Notes: generated from the letters alone by a model not told the origin. Shown: positions 38,837 through 49,250, numbered from the stretch's first letter. The stretch: DNA of 64,000 nucleotides from Colwellia hornerae (GCF_007954355.1 NZ_VOLR01000003.1:62001-126000), one strand, 5' to 3'. Numbers and translations are program-made.

Positions 38837-40774
38837 ATGGCTAAAACTATAAATAAGAGGTTGAATTTGTTAAAAAAACGTTACAAACAAGTTACCTTGA
38901 TTTTTTGGTCTCTGTTAAGCGCTTTATTGATAACCACGCAAACATTTGCAGATGATGGCACAACCAATCGTGACTTTATCTTTTTTGTTGAACGTGTTGA
39001 AAAATTACAAAATACTAATATTACCGATGCACTTGCGTTGTTAGATTCTTATCAAACAAATATCAATGCGTTAACCGTTAGAAACCAGGTAAAGTATTAC
39101 CAAGTACTGGCAGAAATTTATATTGAAGCCTCTCAATATAAATCGGCGCATAGCGCTGCATCGCAAGGGTTAAAAATAGCACAACATTTAACTAGCCCCA
39201 CTATCTTGATTTCACAACTTTCATACTTACGTGGCTTTTCTTTAGAAAGTTTAGGTGATGCTAGTGGCGCTGTTGAGAACTATTTGAATGGTTTGGAAGT
39301 TGCTGAATCCTTAGATGCTAAAAAATTTATTGCCGATGGTTTTATAAACCTAGGTGCTATTTATTACCTGACTGAACAATATGAAAAGTCGTTGACTATG
39401 CTAAATAATGCGCTGGTTATCGCTAATACTCTAGATAATGACGAACTTAAAGGTTCGGTTAACAGCGAGCTGGGTATTTTATACTCTTATATGTATAAGC
39501 CTAAAAAATCGATAAAATTTTACCAAGCGTCTTACGAACATTATAAAAAAGCGGGTATGGAACTTTATGCGCTAAATAGTTTACAAAACATTGCAGTAAA
39601 CTATATGGATCAAAGCCGATATGAAAAAGCGATCCAGTTATTTGAAGAAGTGATAGCCAGTGCTAATAAGTTTAGTAACAATGAAGTTATAGGTGGTGCT
39701 TATACTCGCTTATCTATGTCGCACGCTAAGAAAAAAGAGCCCGACTTAGACGTTGCCTATCAATATATTACGCTCGCTGAACAATACTTAAAAGGTGTGC
39801 AACAACATAATGCCTTACTATTTTTTAACGTCAATAAAGCATACGTACTTGAAGCAATGGAACGATATGATGAAGCGCTTGACAGTTTAGCTATTGCTGA
39901 AAAAATATTAGGGCAAAATAGTCAGACTAAAAATACGATTTCAAATTACCACTTGATGTATTTACAGTCTGAAATTTACTATAAAACGCAAAGATATCAG
40001 CAAGCATATGATAAACAGTCTCAATTTTTAACGCGTTTGTTTAAAGATCAAGAAAATACAAACATGGAAAAAATTGAAGAGTTACGACTAAGCTTTGAAA
40101 GTAAACAAGCAGACTTAAAGAACAAAATTCTCGAACAGGAAAAGTCTGTTCAAATAATGCAACTCAACGATGTGACTTATTATGAAGAAAATTTACATTC
40201 ATTGATTATATTTGTTGGTATGGTGATATTAATACTGGCTTGGTTTTTACTTAAAATGTTACAAAGTCAAAAACATTTTGTTCGAATCAGCCAAGTTGAT
40301 GATTTAACAGGTGTGGCTAACCGCCGACATTTAATAGAGTTGGGCGAGCAAATGTTTGCTCGAGCAGATAAACAGCAAGAATGTTTTAGTATACTGATGC
40401 TTGATGTTGATAATTTTAAGAGCATAAATGATAGTTTTGGACATAATATCGGAGACAAAATACTTAAAGATATTGCAGACTTAGCCAACCATATTATGCG
40501 TGAAAGTGATTGTTTTGGACGTTTTGGTGGCGAAGAATTTATTTCTTTATTACCAAACACCTCGCCACAAAATGCTTACGATCTGGCTGAGCGATTACGT
40601 TTGAGTATTGAAAATAAAGTGTGGCCATATAAAAAACTGTCGGGGGTTACCGTCAGTATTGGTATATCTTCTTACCAAAAAGGAAGTACTACAAGTTTTG
40701 CTCAACTAATAAAAGATGCGGATATTAATATGTATCAAGCAAAAAATTTAGGTAGAAATAAGGTGTGTTTTTAA
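38837..40774 (+). CDS. TPR-containing membrane diguanylate cyclase (GGDEF)
   Basis: A 645-residue protein: signal/anchor near the start (LIFWSLLSALLITTQTFA), a long periplasmic TPR region (about 40-400), a coiled coil (about 400-445), one membrane segment (about 453-473, LIIFVGMVILILAWFLLKML), and a cytoplasmic GGDEF domain (about 485-645). The active-site motif is GGEEF (564-568), and the product-inhibition I-site RESD lies at 555-558, five residues earlier, so an active, feedback-inhibited enzyme is expected. It makes c-di-GMP from GTP in response to an unknown periplasmic cue. The second cyclase starts at its stop codon. Confidence 0.92.
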   Translation: MAKTINKRLNLLKKRYKQVTLIFWSLLSALLITTQTFADDGTTNRDFIFFVERVEKLQNTNITDALALLDSYQTNINALTVRNQVKYYQVLAEIYIEASQYKSAHSAASQGLKIAQHLTSPTILISQLSYLRGFSLESLGDASGAVENYLNGLEVAESLDAKKFIADGFINLGAIYYLTEQYEKSLTMLNNALVIANTLDNDELKGSVNSELGILYSYMYKPKKSIKFYQASYEHYKKAGMELYALNSLQNIAVNYMDQSRYEKAIQLFEEVIASANKFSNNEVIGGAYTRLSMSHAKKKEPDLDVAYQYITLAEQYLKGVQQHNALLFFNVNKAYVLEAMERYDEALDSLAIAEKILGQNSQTKNTISNYHLMYLQSEIYYKTQRYQQAYDKQSQFLTRLFKDQENTNMEKIEELRLSFESKQADLKNKILEQEKSVQIMQLNDVTYYEENLHSLIIFVGMVILILAWFLLKMLQSQKHFVRISQVDDLTGVANRRHLIELGEQMFARADKQQECFSILMLDVDNFKSINDSFGHNIGDKILKDIADLANHIMRESDCFGRFGGEEFISLLPNTSPQNAYDLAERLRLSIENKVWPYKKLSGVTVSIGISSYQKGSTTSFAQLIKDADINMYQAKNLGRNKVCF

Positions 40775-42075
40775 TGAAACCTTGCTCTTTTTCTCATATA
40801 TCATTGTGGGTCTTCGTGGGTTTTTACTTGGCAAGTTTAGCTTTTCCTTCAGTAGTGCAAGCTTATTCGGCTGACGACGAGTTAGCTGCTCAAAACAATA
40901 ATAGTGTCAAGGCATCCGCTGAGCCAGAAAACATTTTAAACAATAAAGTACCGCTGCCAATTAATGCTCGTATTTTGTCTTTGTTATCCCTGGTACAACA
41001 AAACGATCAAAAAAACACCGTGCAAGTTACAGGTGTTTTATTACAATTAGAAGAAATCAACTCAACCTTTAATGCCGCAGAACAGTATTTAATATTTTTG
41101 ATACACGGTTTAATTGAACACCACGCTCAACAAGATAAACAGGCTATTGCTTGGCTTGAGAAAACATTAAACTTACGCGATGAAATTCCTGAAAAACAGC
41201 TTTATTTACCTGAGTTTTCAGAAGTGAATCTGATTTTTGCTCGCTCGTTTTCTGCTTTGGGTGACTTTAAGCAAGCGTTCGATTATAAGAAAAAATATAT
41301 AAGGAATGGTTACCAATATTTTGAAGGAACCCGAGCTGATAAGGTTAAAGAGCTTAATATAACTTATGCAACCGATCAAAAAATTAAGCAAAATGAGTTA
41401 CTAGCCAATCAAAATAAAATTAAACGTTTAAAAATTATTGCAGCAGAAAATAAAAAATTTGCTCAACAACGTAATATTTTAATTTTAGTCATTACTGTTA
41501 TTGTTTTCTTTATACTTCTATTAAGACAAATAAAGGTCAGAAAAAAATTAAAATATTTAGCAAAAGTAGACAGTTTAACTAACTTATACAACCGACGTAC
41601 TTTATTTGAAAAAGGTGCTGAATCAGTTGATATTGCTGTTAATGAAAAACAGAGCCTAAGCGTCATTTTACTAGATATAGATTTTTTCAAAAATATAAAT
41701 GATAATTATGGTCATGATATTGGTGATGAAGTCATTATAATAATTGCAGAACTAGGCAGTGAAACTATGCGTTCTCGCGATCTTTTTGCCCGATTAGGTG
41801 GTGAAGAATTTGCCGGTATATTACCAGGGGTAGGCTGTGCAGAAGCTAAGGCAATAGCAGAGCGCTTGCGTGAGAAAGTGGCCAGCAAAGACTGGTCTGA
41901 ATTTAATATTAAAGAACAACTTACGGTTTGTATTGGTGTCGCTTGTTTAGAGCAAGTAGAGCCAAACTTTGATGCTTTACTTAATGCCGCTGATATAGCC
42001 ATGTATTATGCAAAAGCTAATGGACGCAACCGTGTCTATCAATTTAATGATGAAAGCCAAAATTATAACGACTAA
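40774..42075 (+). CDS. Second membrane diguanylate cyclase (GGDEF), coupled to the first
   Basis: A 433-residue protein with the same plan but a shorter periplasmic part: signal/anchor (ISLWVFVGFYLASLAFPSVVQA), a TPR-like helical region (about 55-200), a coiled coil with QNELLANQNKIKRLK, a membrane segment (about 231-250, ILILVITVIVFFILLL), and a GGDEF domain. GGEEF lies at 342-346 and the I-site RSRD at 333-336. The ATG overlaps the stop of the upstream gene (TAATG), so translation is coupled. It looks like a duplicated, shortened paralogue. An in-frame GTG three codons upstream is an alternative start. Confidence 0.92.
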   Translation: MKPCSFSHISLWVFVGFYLASLAFPSVVQAYSADDELAAQNNNSVKASAEPENILNNKVPLPINARILSLLSLVQQNDQKNTVQVTGVLLQLEEINSTFNAAEQYLIFLIHGLIEHHAQQDKQAIAWLEKTLNLRDEIPEKQLYLPEFSEVNLIFARSFSALGDFKQAFDYKKKYIRNGYQYFEGTRADKVKELNITYATDQKIKQNELLANQNKIKRLKIIAAENKKFAQQRNILILVITVIVFFILLLRQIKVRKKLKYLAKVDSLTNLYNRRTLFEKGAESVDIAVNEKQSLSVILLDIDFFKNINDNYGHDIGDEVIIIIAELGSETMRSRDLFARLGGEEFAGILPGVGCAEAKAIAERLREKVASKDWSEFNIKEQLTVCIGVACLEQVEPNFDALLNAADIAMYYAKANGRNRVYQFNDESQNYND

Positions 42076-42224
42076 TTTACAGGTTTTGGTCAATAAGTGT
42101 TTTCCTACCTTGCCTACCCATTGTCATTCAAAATAGACTGTCAAAGGTGCATCTTGATTGGCAACTGCTATATAATCATATAAGCTAGAGTCTAGCCAAA
42201 TTTACTCTAAAAATAATAACCAAA

Positions 42225-42257
42225 GTCACGGCTAGGGCTACTCCCTAACAGGGTGAC
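42225..42257 (+). promoter_or_regulatory. Small hairpin in the parC leader
   Basis: GTCAC (42225-42229) can pair with GTGAC (42253-42257), with inner GGG/CCC complementarity, ending 17 bases before the parC ATG. It may be chance. Confidence 0.3.
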
Positions 42258-42274
42258 AATTCAGGAATTAATTC

Positions 42275-44584
42275 ATGTCAGACGCGCTTAATTTTAGCCT
42301 CGAAGGTATTGAACAGCGACCACTTCGACAATTTACCGAAGAGTCTTATTTAAACTATTCGATGTACGTGATCATGGATCGAGCTTTACCACATATCGGT
42401 GATGGCTTGAAGCCAGTACAAAGACGTATTGTCTATGCGATGTCTGAATTAGGCTTATCTGCCAACGCAAAATATAAAAAATCAGCGCGTACTGTTGGTG
42501 ATGTACTGGGTAAATTCCATCCTCATGGCGACTCTGCTTGTTATGAAGCTATGGTATTAATGGCTCAGCCGTTTTCATATCGATATCCGCTGGTTGATGG
42601 ACAAGGAAACTGGGGTGCGCCCGACGATCCGAAATCTTTCGCTGCTATGCGTTATACCGAGTCACGCTTATCACGTTTTAGTGAAGTTTTATTAGCCGAA
42701 TTAGGTCAAGGTACCGTCGATTGGACACCAAACTTTGACGGCACCATGAATGAACCTAAAACCTTACCTGCTCGTTTACCTCATATACTCTTAAATGGTA
42801 TTACGGGTATTGCCGTTGGTATGGCTACCGATATTCCACCTCATAACGTTCGTGAAGTGGCTAATGCATGTGTGCATTTAATTGAACAACCTAAAGCGGA
42901 AATTAGTGATTTACTTGAGTATGTCAAAGGTCCTGACTACCCAACCGACGCTGAAATAATTACGCCTAAAGCCGATATTGAAAAAATATATCGTACCGGT
43001 AAGGGCAGCATTAAAATGCGTGCCATTTATGAGGTTGTGCAGGGTGATATTGTTATTACCGCTCTACCTCATCAAGCTTCTGGCGGCAAAATACTCGAAC
43101 AAATTGCTGGGCAAATGAATGCGAAAAAATTACCTATGGTGGTTGATTTGCGTGACGAGTCTGATCATGAAAATCCAACCCGACTAGTGGTTATACCTCG
43201 TTCTAATCGTGTCGATATTGAACAATTAATGAATCACTTGTTTGCCAGTACCGATTTAGAAAAAAGTTACCGTGTTAACTTAAACATGATTGGTTTGAAT
43301 AATAAACCTGCGGTAAAAGACTTGCGGGTAATTTTAGCTGAATGGCTTGAATATCGTCGTGAAACTGTGCGCCGTCGCTTGCAGTATCGTCTCGACAAAG
43401 TGTTAGCTCGTTTACATTTATTAGACGGTTTATTGATCGCCTATTTAAATATTGATGAAGTTATCGAAATTATTCGAAACTTTGATAAGCCCAAAGAAGA
43501 ACTTATTTCTCGTTTTGATTTATCAGAACGCCAAGCGGAATCAATTTTAGAAATTAAACTTCGCCAACTTGCTAAACTTGAAGAAATTAAAATAAGAGCA
43601 GAGCAAGCAGAGCTTAATATAGAACGTCAATACCTTGAAAAAATATTAAACTCAACAGCGCGAATGAACACGCTAATGAAAAAAGAAATTCAAGAAGCCG
43701 CTGAAAAATATGGTGACGATCGTCGTTCTGTTCTCATTGAACGTAGTGAAGCAAAGGCACTTTCTGAAAAAGACTTAGTCCCCAGTGAAGCTGTTACCGT
43801 TGTTGTTTCTCACAAAGGTTGGGCACGTTGCGCGAAAGGTCATGATATTGAACCTGAAGCGCTCAGTTATAAATCGGGCGATAGTTATCTGTGTTCTTCA
43901 AAAGGGCGAAGCAATAATCCTGTGGTCTTTATTGACTCAACTGGCCGTGCTTATACCACTGACGCACATACGTTACCAACAGCACGAAGCCAAGGTGAAC
44001 CGTTAAGTGGCCGTTTTAGCCTATCGACAGGAGAAACTTTTGTCACCAGTTTAATGGCGAGTGATGAAAGTAAATACTTACTGAGTAGTGATGCTGGCTA
44101 TGGTTTTGTTGGTAAGTTTTCTGACATGATCAGTCGTAATAAAAATGGTAAAGCACTATTAAGCGTACCAGTAAATGCTAAGGTGAATACGCCATTACCT
44201 ATTGCTAATATTGATAATATGTTGGTGCTTGCCATTACGTCTGAAGGTCGAATGCTGGTATTTCCAGTTAAAGACTTACCGGTACTGAGTAAAGGTAAAG
44301 GTAATAAAATTATTAATATTTCTGCAGCGAGAGCAAAAAGTCGCGAAGAATTTGTTTCAATACTTAACGTTATTTCAGCAGAAAGTTCGGTAACATTGCA
44401 TGCGGGTAAACGTAAGTTAACTTTAAAAGCCAGTGATGTTGAACACTATCGTGGCGAACGTGGCCGCCGTGGCAATAAATTACCACGAGGTTTACAACGC
44501 GTTGATCGTGTCGAAGTGGGTATGATCGCCGAAGAAAGTAATATTGAAGACGTTGTTATTCCAACAGCCAATGATGAAGATTAG
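42275..44584 (+). CDS. parC: DNA topoisomerase IV subunit A
   Basis: A 769-residue type IIA topoisomerase subunit (E. coli ParC 752) that decatenates daughter chromosomes with ParE. The breakage-reunion domain carries the quinolone-resistance region [14 protein letters not shown]87 and E91 correspond to E. coli S80 and E84 and are wild type. The catalytic tyrosine is in [11 protein letters not shown]. The C-terminal domain (about 500-750) has the beta-pinwheel blades. parE is not in the window. AGGA precedes the ATG. Confidence 0.97.
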   Translation: MSDALNFSLEGIEQRPLRQFTEESYLNYSMYVIMDRALPHIGDGLKPVQRRIVYAMSELGLSANAKYKKSARTVGDVLGKFHPHGDSACYEAMVLMAQPFSYRYPLVDGQGNWGAPDDPKSFAAMRYTESRLSRFSEVLLAELGQGTVDWTPNFDGTMNEPKTLPARLPHILLNGITGIAVGMATDIPPHNVREVANACVHLIEQPKAEISDLLEYVKGPDYPTDAEIITPKADIEKIYRTGKGSIKMRAIYEVVQGDIVITALPHQASGGKILEQIAGQMNAKKLPMVVDLRDESDHENPTRLVVIPRSNRVDIEQLMNHLFASTDLEKSYRVNLNMIGLNNKPAVKDLRVILAEWLEYRRETVRRRLQYRLDKVLARLHLLDGLLIAYLNIDEVIEIIRNFDKPKEELISRFDLSERQAESILEIKLRQLAKLEEIKIRAEQAELNIERQYLEKILNSTARMNTLMKKEIQEAAEKYGDDRRSVLIERSEAKALSEKDLVPSEAVTVVVSHKGWARCAKGHDIEPEALSYKSGDSYLCSSKGRSNNPVVFIDSTGRAYTTDAHTLPTARSQGEPLSGRFSLSTGETFVTSLMASDESKYLLSSDAGYGFVGKFSDMISRNKNGKALLSVPVNAKVNTPLPIANIDNMLVLAITSEGRMLVFPVKDLPVLSKGKGNKIINISAARAKSREEFVSILNVISAESSVTLHAGKRKLTLKASDVEHYRGERGRRGNKLPRGLQRVDRVEVGMIAEESNIEDVVIPTANDED

Positions 44585-44624
44585 GTAACAGCAACTTTTA
44601 ATCACTATTTACTGCATCATTTGT

Positions 44625-44669
44625 AAGAAACTCAGGTAAAATAACATTATTATTTTACCTGAGTTTCTT
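44625..44669 (+). terminator. Perfect 20-bp hairpin after parC
   Basis: Arms at 44625-44644 (AAGAAACTCAGGTAAAATAA) and 44650-44669 are exact complements with a 5-nt loop, followed by ATTTTT. It is 40 bases after the parC stop and ends only six bases before the next start codon, so it should both terminate parC and influence translation of the following gene. Confidence 0.8.
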
Positions 44670-44675
44670 ATTTTT

Positions 44676-45167
44676 ATGCCAGAGCCTTTTACCTACTCTA
44701 CAACCTACGAACTAGACAAAGCCCATTTTCAAGAATGTTTTAGCGAATCTGTTGTCATCGTTACTTCAATCAGTGCTTATAAAAAATCAATTGCTTTAAC
44801 CGTTGCCGGAATGTTGTTAGTACTGTTTACAGAAATGAATCCCTATGCTGCTTGGTTTGTTTTCGCTTTAGGTATTCTAGAAGCCGTCAGTACGTATTAC
44901 CAAAAACCGTGGTGGGTGATGCGACAAATGTTGAGTAAAGCCGCCAAAGGTAATGTTGATTTAACGATTGATGAACACGGCATTGTCAGTAAATCATTTT
45001 ATGCGAGCTTGACGTTATTGTGGTCAGACGTGCAATTAATTGAAAGTACCCAACTGGGTTGGTTAATAAAACACGCGCAAGGGCGCAGTTATATTTCCAA
45101 TAAAAATTTATCGGCAGCAGCGATAACATTCCTCACAGAAAAACACCTTCAACAACACAACAGTTAA
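44676..45167 (+). CDS. YcxB-like membrane protein
   Basis: A 163-residue protein with two membrane segments (about 40-60 and 57-75, IALTVAGMLLVLF and AAWFVFALGILEAVSTYY), then a soluble YcxB-like domain: LTIDEHGIVSKSFYASLTLLWSDVQLIE and a C-terminal SYISNKNLSAAAITFLTEK. The function of the family is unknown. The ATG directly follows a strong hairpin and leaves no room for a ribosome-binding site. I see no better start, as the N-terminal YSTTYELDKAHFQECF is typical of the family. Confidence 0.75.
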   Translation: MPEPFTYSTTYELDKAHFQECFSESVVIVTSISAYKKSIALTVAGMLLVLFTEMNPYAAWFVFALGILEAVSTYYQKPWWVMRQMLSKAAKGNVDLTIDEHGIVSKSFYASLTLLWSDVQLIESTQLGWLIKHAQGRSYISNKNLSAAAITFLTEKHLQQHNS

Positions 45168-45567
45168 TCTTGGTGAGTTAATTTTGTTTCTGTAAAGCTC
45201 AATTTATTTTACGCTTTATTCTACCTTTGCTCAGTATGCATCAGTGTCGTCGATAACCATCGAAGGCGCTCATTAATCTTGGGTATTCAGTTGTCTTGTC
45301 GGGCTGAGTGCTTTTTTGCTAAGACCTTAGTTACTTATCTTTGAGCAAGCGAGTTGAATTTTTTTTGTTATTTAGTCGTTAATAATAAGATTCGTTGGTA
45401 TCAAGTAAGTGGGCGCTAACCGCTCATCTTTTCTTTAAAAACAGCTAAAAAATTAATTTTAACGCATATTCTGGGGCAAGGATCCACAAAACCCCACAAA
45501 TTCATCAACTTTGCTCAAAGCCTTAATTTTATTGGCATTCGGCCAGATCATTTATACCAATCTTTGC
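45168..45567. other. Spacer upstream of the mraZ promoter
   Basis: About 400 bases with no supported gene. It holds several T-rich tracts and a GGGG/CCCC foldback around 45472-45497. Further promoter sites for the long dcw cluster could lie here. Confidence 0.45.
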
Positions 45568-45630
45568 TTGACATGACTTTACTTTTCTCACTAAACTGTA
45601 TCAATGTGGGAATAAGTGGGAATTAGTGGA
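45568..45630 (+). promoter_or_regulatory. mraZ (dcw) promoter with three MraZ-binding boxes
   Basis: TTGACA at 45568-45573, 18-bp spacer and TAAACT at 45592-45597 form a good sigma-70 promoter. Directly after it come GTGGG (45606-45610), GTGGG (45616-45620) and GTGGA (45626-45630), exactly 10 bp apart. MraZ in E. coli and other bacteria is known to bind direct repeats of this type and repress its own operon, so this is very probably its operator. Confidence 0.88.
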
Positions 45631-45664
45631 TCTTAAAGGATTACTAAAATAATAAAGCAGGATT

Positions 45665-46123
45665 ATGTTTAGAGGCACTAGCGCAATTACGCTCGACAGT
45701 AAAAATCGAATCACGGTACCAACCAAGTACCGCGAAGAGCTATTTGCTGATTGCCAAGGAAAAATGGTCTGTACCGTTGATATTCAACACCCCTGCCTAC
45801 TACTTTACCCGCTTCCTGAATGGGAAGAGATAGAATTAAAATTGTGTAGTTTGTCAAGTATGAACCCACAAGAACGATTGTTACAGCAAGTGCTTTTAGG
45901 TAATGCTTCTGATTGTGAAATTGATAAGAGTGGTCGCTTATTAATTAATGGTCCGTTGCGTTTACATGCCAATTTAGAAAAAAGTGTGATGCTGGTAGGA
46001 CAATTAAAGAAATTTGAAATTTGGAGTGAAAATGCCTGGCAAGCGCAAATGCAAAAAGGCATTAGCCAAATTCAGTCGGGTGAAATTGAACTGACTGACC
46101 GCTTGTTAGACTTATCACTGTAA
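45665..46123 (+). CDS. mraZ: Transcriptional regulator MraZ
   Basis: A 152-residue protein, the E. coli length, with two AbrB-like DNA-binding repeats: N-terminal FRGTSAITLDSKNRITVPTKYRE and C-terminal LGNASDCEIDKSGRLLINGPLR, both holding the family D-x-K/S-x-R core. It represses the dcw cluster and is antagonised by RsmH in E. coli. The operator of three GTGG boxes is immediately upstream. A purine-rich AGCAGG precedes the ATG. Confidence 0.97.
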   Translation: MFRGTSAITLDSKNRITVPTKYREELFADCQGKMVCTVDIQHPCLLLYPLPEWEEIELKLCSLSSMNPQERLLQQVLLGNASDCEIDKSGRLLINGPLRLHANLEKSVMLVGQLKKFEIWSENAWQAQMQKGISQIQSGEIELTDRLLDLSL

Positions 46124-46205
46124 ATAGCAAAAATAAGACTAAAAATAGTTAATAACCCGATACCGAATTGATCACTTGGTATTCAGTAACATGGTGTTAC
46201 CCAAA

Positions 46206-47147
46206 ATGAAATTAGATAATTCACATATCTCGGTATTGCTTGACGAAGCAGTGACCGGACTCGCAATTAACCCTGATGGTACCTATATCGACTGCACGTT
46301 TGGTCGAGGCGGCCATTCAGCGCTTATACTTTCTCAACTCTCTGAAAATGGCCGACTTATTGCCATTGACCGAGATCTTACGGCGATTAAAGCAGCAGAA
46401 AAATTTGCTGACGATGCTCGATTCACTATCGAACATGAAGGTTTCGCCGACTTACAAAATATTGCTGAAAAGCATGAGTTACTTGGCAAAGTCGACGGTA
46501 TTCTTCTTGACCTTGGCGTGTCTTCGCCACAGCTCGATGAAGCTGAACGTGGCTTTAGCTTTATGAATGACGGCCCATTAGATATGCGTATGGATACTTC
46601 GCGTGGACAAACTGCGGCACAATGGATAGCTGTGGCTGATGTTGAAGATATTACTTGGGTGCTACGTACCTTTGGTGAAGAAAAACATGCGTGGCGAATT
46701 GCCAACGCTATTGTCGATACACGTGAAGAAAGCCCTTATACCCGTACTAGTCAGTTAGCCAAAATTATTCAAACGACGGCACCACAACGCGAAATTAAAA
46801 AGCACCCGGCGACACGCAGTTTCCAAGCGATCCGCATATATATTAATAGTGAATTAGAGCAAATTGAAAAAGTGCTTGCGGCATCACTATCGGTACTTGC
46901 TGAAAATGGTCGTTTAGTGGTTATTAGCTTTCATTCTTTAGAAGACCGTCTTGTTAAACAGTTTATGAAAAAACACTCGCAAGGTAAAAAAGTGCCTCGT
47001 GGCTTACCGATCAGTGAAGCCGAATTGAATAAAGGTAAAAAACTAGAGCTTGTTGGTCGAAGACTAAAACCCAGTGAAAGCGAAGTTGAAGAAAATAAAC
47101 GTTCACGAAGCTCAGTGATGAGGGTTGCAATGAGATTACCGCTTTAA
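46206..47147 (+). CDS. rsmH: 16S rRNA m4C1402 methyltransferase RsmH (MraW)
   Basis: A SAM-dependent methyltransferase acting on C1402 of 16S rRNA. The motif [15 protein letters not shown] binds [18 protein letters not shown] and GPLDMRMD are family signatures, as is [15 protein letters not shown] near the end. From the ATG at 46206 the protein is 313 residues, the same as E. coli RsmH, and begins [15 protein letters not shown]. An ATG five codons earlier (46191) cannot be excluded; neither has a strong ribosome-binding site. It is the second gene of the dcw cluster. Confidence 0.95.
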   Translation: MKLDNSHISVLLDEAVTGLAINPDGTYIDCTFGRGGHSALILSQLSENGRLIAIDRDLTAIKAAEKFADDARFTIEHEGFADLQNIAEKHELLGKVDGILLDLGVSSPQLDEAERGFSFMNDGPLDMRMDTSRGQTAAQWIAVADVEDITWVLRTFGEEKHAWRIANAIVDTREESPYTRTSQLAKIIQTTAPQREIKKHPATRSFQAIRIYINSELEQIEKVLAASLSVLAENGRLVVISFHSLEDRLVKQFMKKHSQGKKVPRGLPISEAELNKGKKLELVGRRLKPSESEVEENKRSRSSVMRVAMRLPL

Positions 47148-47163
47148 TGCGGCTGATATAGTT

Positions 47164-47475
47164 ATGGCAAACTCGAAAATGGCGCTGCCACTAGCAGTTT
47201 GGTACGACATTCAGCGACATATATTTATATATTTGTTGTTAATGATGGTGGTTATTTCGGCATTTTCGGTGATTTACTTTACCCATTTAAATCGCCAAAC
47301 CACTAGTGGTTTGGAAATATTATTAACAGAACGAGATGAATTAGATATTGAGTGGCGTAATTTATTGTTAGAGCAAAACAGCCTAGCTGAGCACAGTACG
47401 ATAGAAAGCAAAGCTAGAAAATTATTACAGATGAAAAGACCGAATATAAATTCGGAAGTCATCATTCAACAATGA
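47164..47475 (+). CDS. ftsL: Cell division protein FtsL
   Basis: A 103-residue bitopic membrane protein: short cytoplasmic N-terminus, one membrane segment (about 19-38, IFIYLLLMMVVISAFSVIYF), then a periplasmic leucine-zipper-like coiled coil (LEILLTERDELDIEWRNLLL). FtsL forms a complex with FtsB and FtsQ and passes the septation signal to FtsWI. The ATGA overlap with ftsI couples the two. Confidence 0.93.
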   Translation: MANSKMALPLAVWYDIQRHIFIYLLLMMVVISAFSVIYFTHLNRQTTSGLEILLTERDELDIEWRNLLLEQNSLAEHSTIESKARKLLQMKRPNINSEVIIQQ

Positions 47476-49250
47476 GCAAGTTAGTGAAGAAACAAATAGA
47501 TAAACAGCAAATTTCGGTGGCATGGCGTTTTTACGTTGTGGTCGGCCTAATAGTGCTTGTTTATGCAGGTTTGTTGGCTCGCAGCGCATATATTCAAATC
47601 ATTGAGCCCGACATGTTGAAAAAACAAGGGGATATGCGCTCATTACGTACTGCTGCTCATACGGTACAACGTGGTTCAATTGTCGACCGTAATGGTCGTG
47701 AACTCGCAATCAGTGTGCCCGTTGAAACAGTGTGGGCTGATCCTAAAATCATCATGGAAAATAATGCCCTAGCAATGAAGGAACATTGGCAAGCACTTGC
47801 TGATGTTTTAGGCCGTAATGTTAACAAGCTAACTTCACGCATTGTTAAAAATCCCAGTAAACGCTTCGTCTATGTCGAACGAAAAGTATCGCCAGCAATG
47901 GCTAAATACATTAAAGAATTAAAAATACCCGGTATTCATTTACGTAAAGAGTCAAAACGCTTTTATCCCTCAGGAGAAATAAGCGCTCATGTTGTTGGCT
48001 TTACCAATGTAGATGACAAAGGTATTGAGGGTGTTGAACGCGTTTACGATCAATTACTCACCGGTACTGATGGTGAGAAACAATACCGTAAAGATGCTAA
48101 GGGCCGTAAAATAGAGATACTGTCTGAACAAGCGTCTACTCAACCCAAAGATATCGTTTTGAGTATTGACCAACGTATTCAAGCCATCGCTTACAAAGAA
48201 TTAAAAGGCGCGGTAAAAGCATTTAAAGCGACATCAGGCTCAGTCGTTGTGACTAATGCTCATACTGGCGAAATTTTAGCGCTGGTAAATAGCCCATCTT
48301 ATAATCCTAATAACCGTCGAAATACAGCGATCCATCGTTTTCGAAATCGTGCGATCACCGATTTTTATGAACCGGGTTCAACCTTAAAGCCTTTAACCGC
48401 AATAACCGCTTTAGAATTTGGTTCAGTAAAGGCCGATAGTATTATTGATACCAGTCCAGGTTGGATGCGCTTAGGTGGCCGCAGAGTAAGCGATCCTATT
48501 AATCGTGGCAAATTAAGTATTACTGATATTTTGGTGAATTCTTCAAATATGGGCACCACCAAATTAGCGCTCTCAGTACCGAAAGAATTTTTACTTAATA
48601 AATTCTTTGATGCTGGCTTTGGCGAAGAAACGGGGGTCGGTTTAGTTGGTGAAAGCTCAGGTATCATGCATGATCGCCAACGTTGGTCGAAATTTGAATT
48701 AGCGACTTTATCTTGGGGACATGGTGTCGCGGCGACTCCACTTCAACTGGCACGTTTTTATTCAACCTTAGCTAATGGCGGTATTAAAAAGCCGCTCACG
48801 ATTATTAAAAAAGATACCCTTGATACTATTCCGCTTCGAGATGTTCGGATTTTTTCAGAGCAATCGAGTGAGCAAGTCGTTGGTATGTTAGAAAATGTAG
48901 TTAATGAACATACCCCAAATGCTAAGGTAGAAGGTTACCGCGTTGGTGGTAAAACCGGCACCGCAATTAAAGCTTTTGCGGGTGGGTATGGTAACGAATA
49001 TGTTGGCTTGTTTGCTGGCATTGCACCCATTTCTAATCCTGAAATTGTGGTAGTTGTGGTTATTAATGAACCTGGCGGCGATTTATACCATGGTGGTGAA
49101 GTTGCTGCTCCTGTTTTTTCAAGGGTGATGAAAGGTGCATTGCGGGTATTAAATATTGCCCCAGATGCAAAACGTGTTGCTGATGTTAGACCTGTGGTAA
49201 GTGAAGAACAGCCAACAATGAAAGTAAAACAGGAGCAAGCTGATGCCTAA
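47472..49250 (+). CDS. ftsI: Septal peptidoglycan transpeptidase FtsI (PBP3)
   Basis: A 592-residue class B penicillin-binding protein. One N-terminal membrane anchor (about 19-38) precedes the pedestal domain (RGSIVDRNGRELAIS) and the transpeptidase domain. Catalytic motifs are S303-T-L-K306, SSN and KTGT. It cross-links septal peptidoglycan together with FtsW. The C-terminal tail (VVSEEQPTMKVKQEQADA) is a short unstructured extension. It overlaps ftsL by 4 and murE by 8 bases. Confidence 0.96.
   Translation: MSKLVKKQIDKQQISVAWRFYVVVGLIVLVYAGLLARSAYIQIIEPDMLKKQGDMRSLRTAAHTVQRGSIVDRNGRELAISVPVETVWADPKIIMENNALAMKEHWQALADVLGRNVNKLTSRIVKNPSKRFVYVERKVSPAMAKYIKELKIPGIHLRKESKRFYPSGEISAHVVGFTNVDDKGIEGVERVYDQLLTGTDGEKQYRKDAKGRKIEILSEQASTQPKDIVLSIDQRIQAIAYKELKGAVKAFKATSGSVVVTNAHTGEILALVNSPSYNPNNRRNTAIHRFRNRAITDFYEPGSTLKPLTAITALEFGSVKADSIIDTSPGWMRLGGRRVSDPINRGKLSITDILVNSSNMGTTKLALSVPKEFLLNKFFDAGFGEETGVGLVGESSGIMHDRQRWSKFELATLSWGHGVAATPLQLARFYSTLANGGIKKPLTIIKKDTLDTIPLRDVRIFSEQSSEQVVGMLENVVNEHTPNAKVEGYRVGGKTGTAIKAFAGGYGNEYVGLFAGIAPISNPEIVVVVVINEPGGDLYHGGEVAAPVFSRVMKGALRVLNIAPDAKRVADVRPVVSEEQPTMKVKQEQADA

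Noticed and set aside
46334-46705. A 123-codon minus-strand frame inside rsmH
   Set aside because: It lies wholly within a conserved gene and its product is Ser/Arg-rich with no family resemblance.
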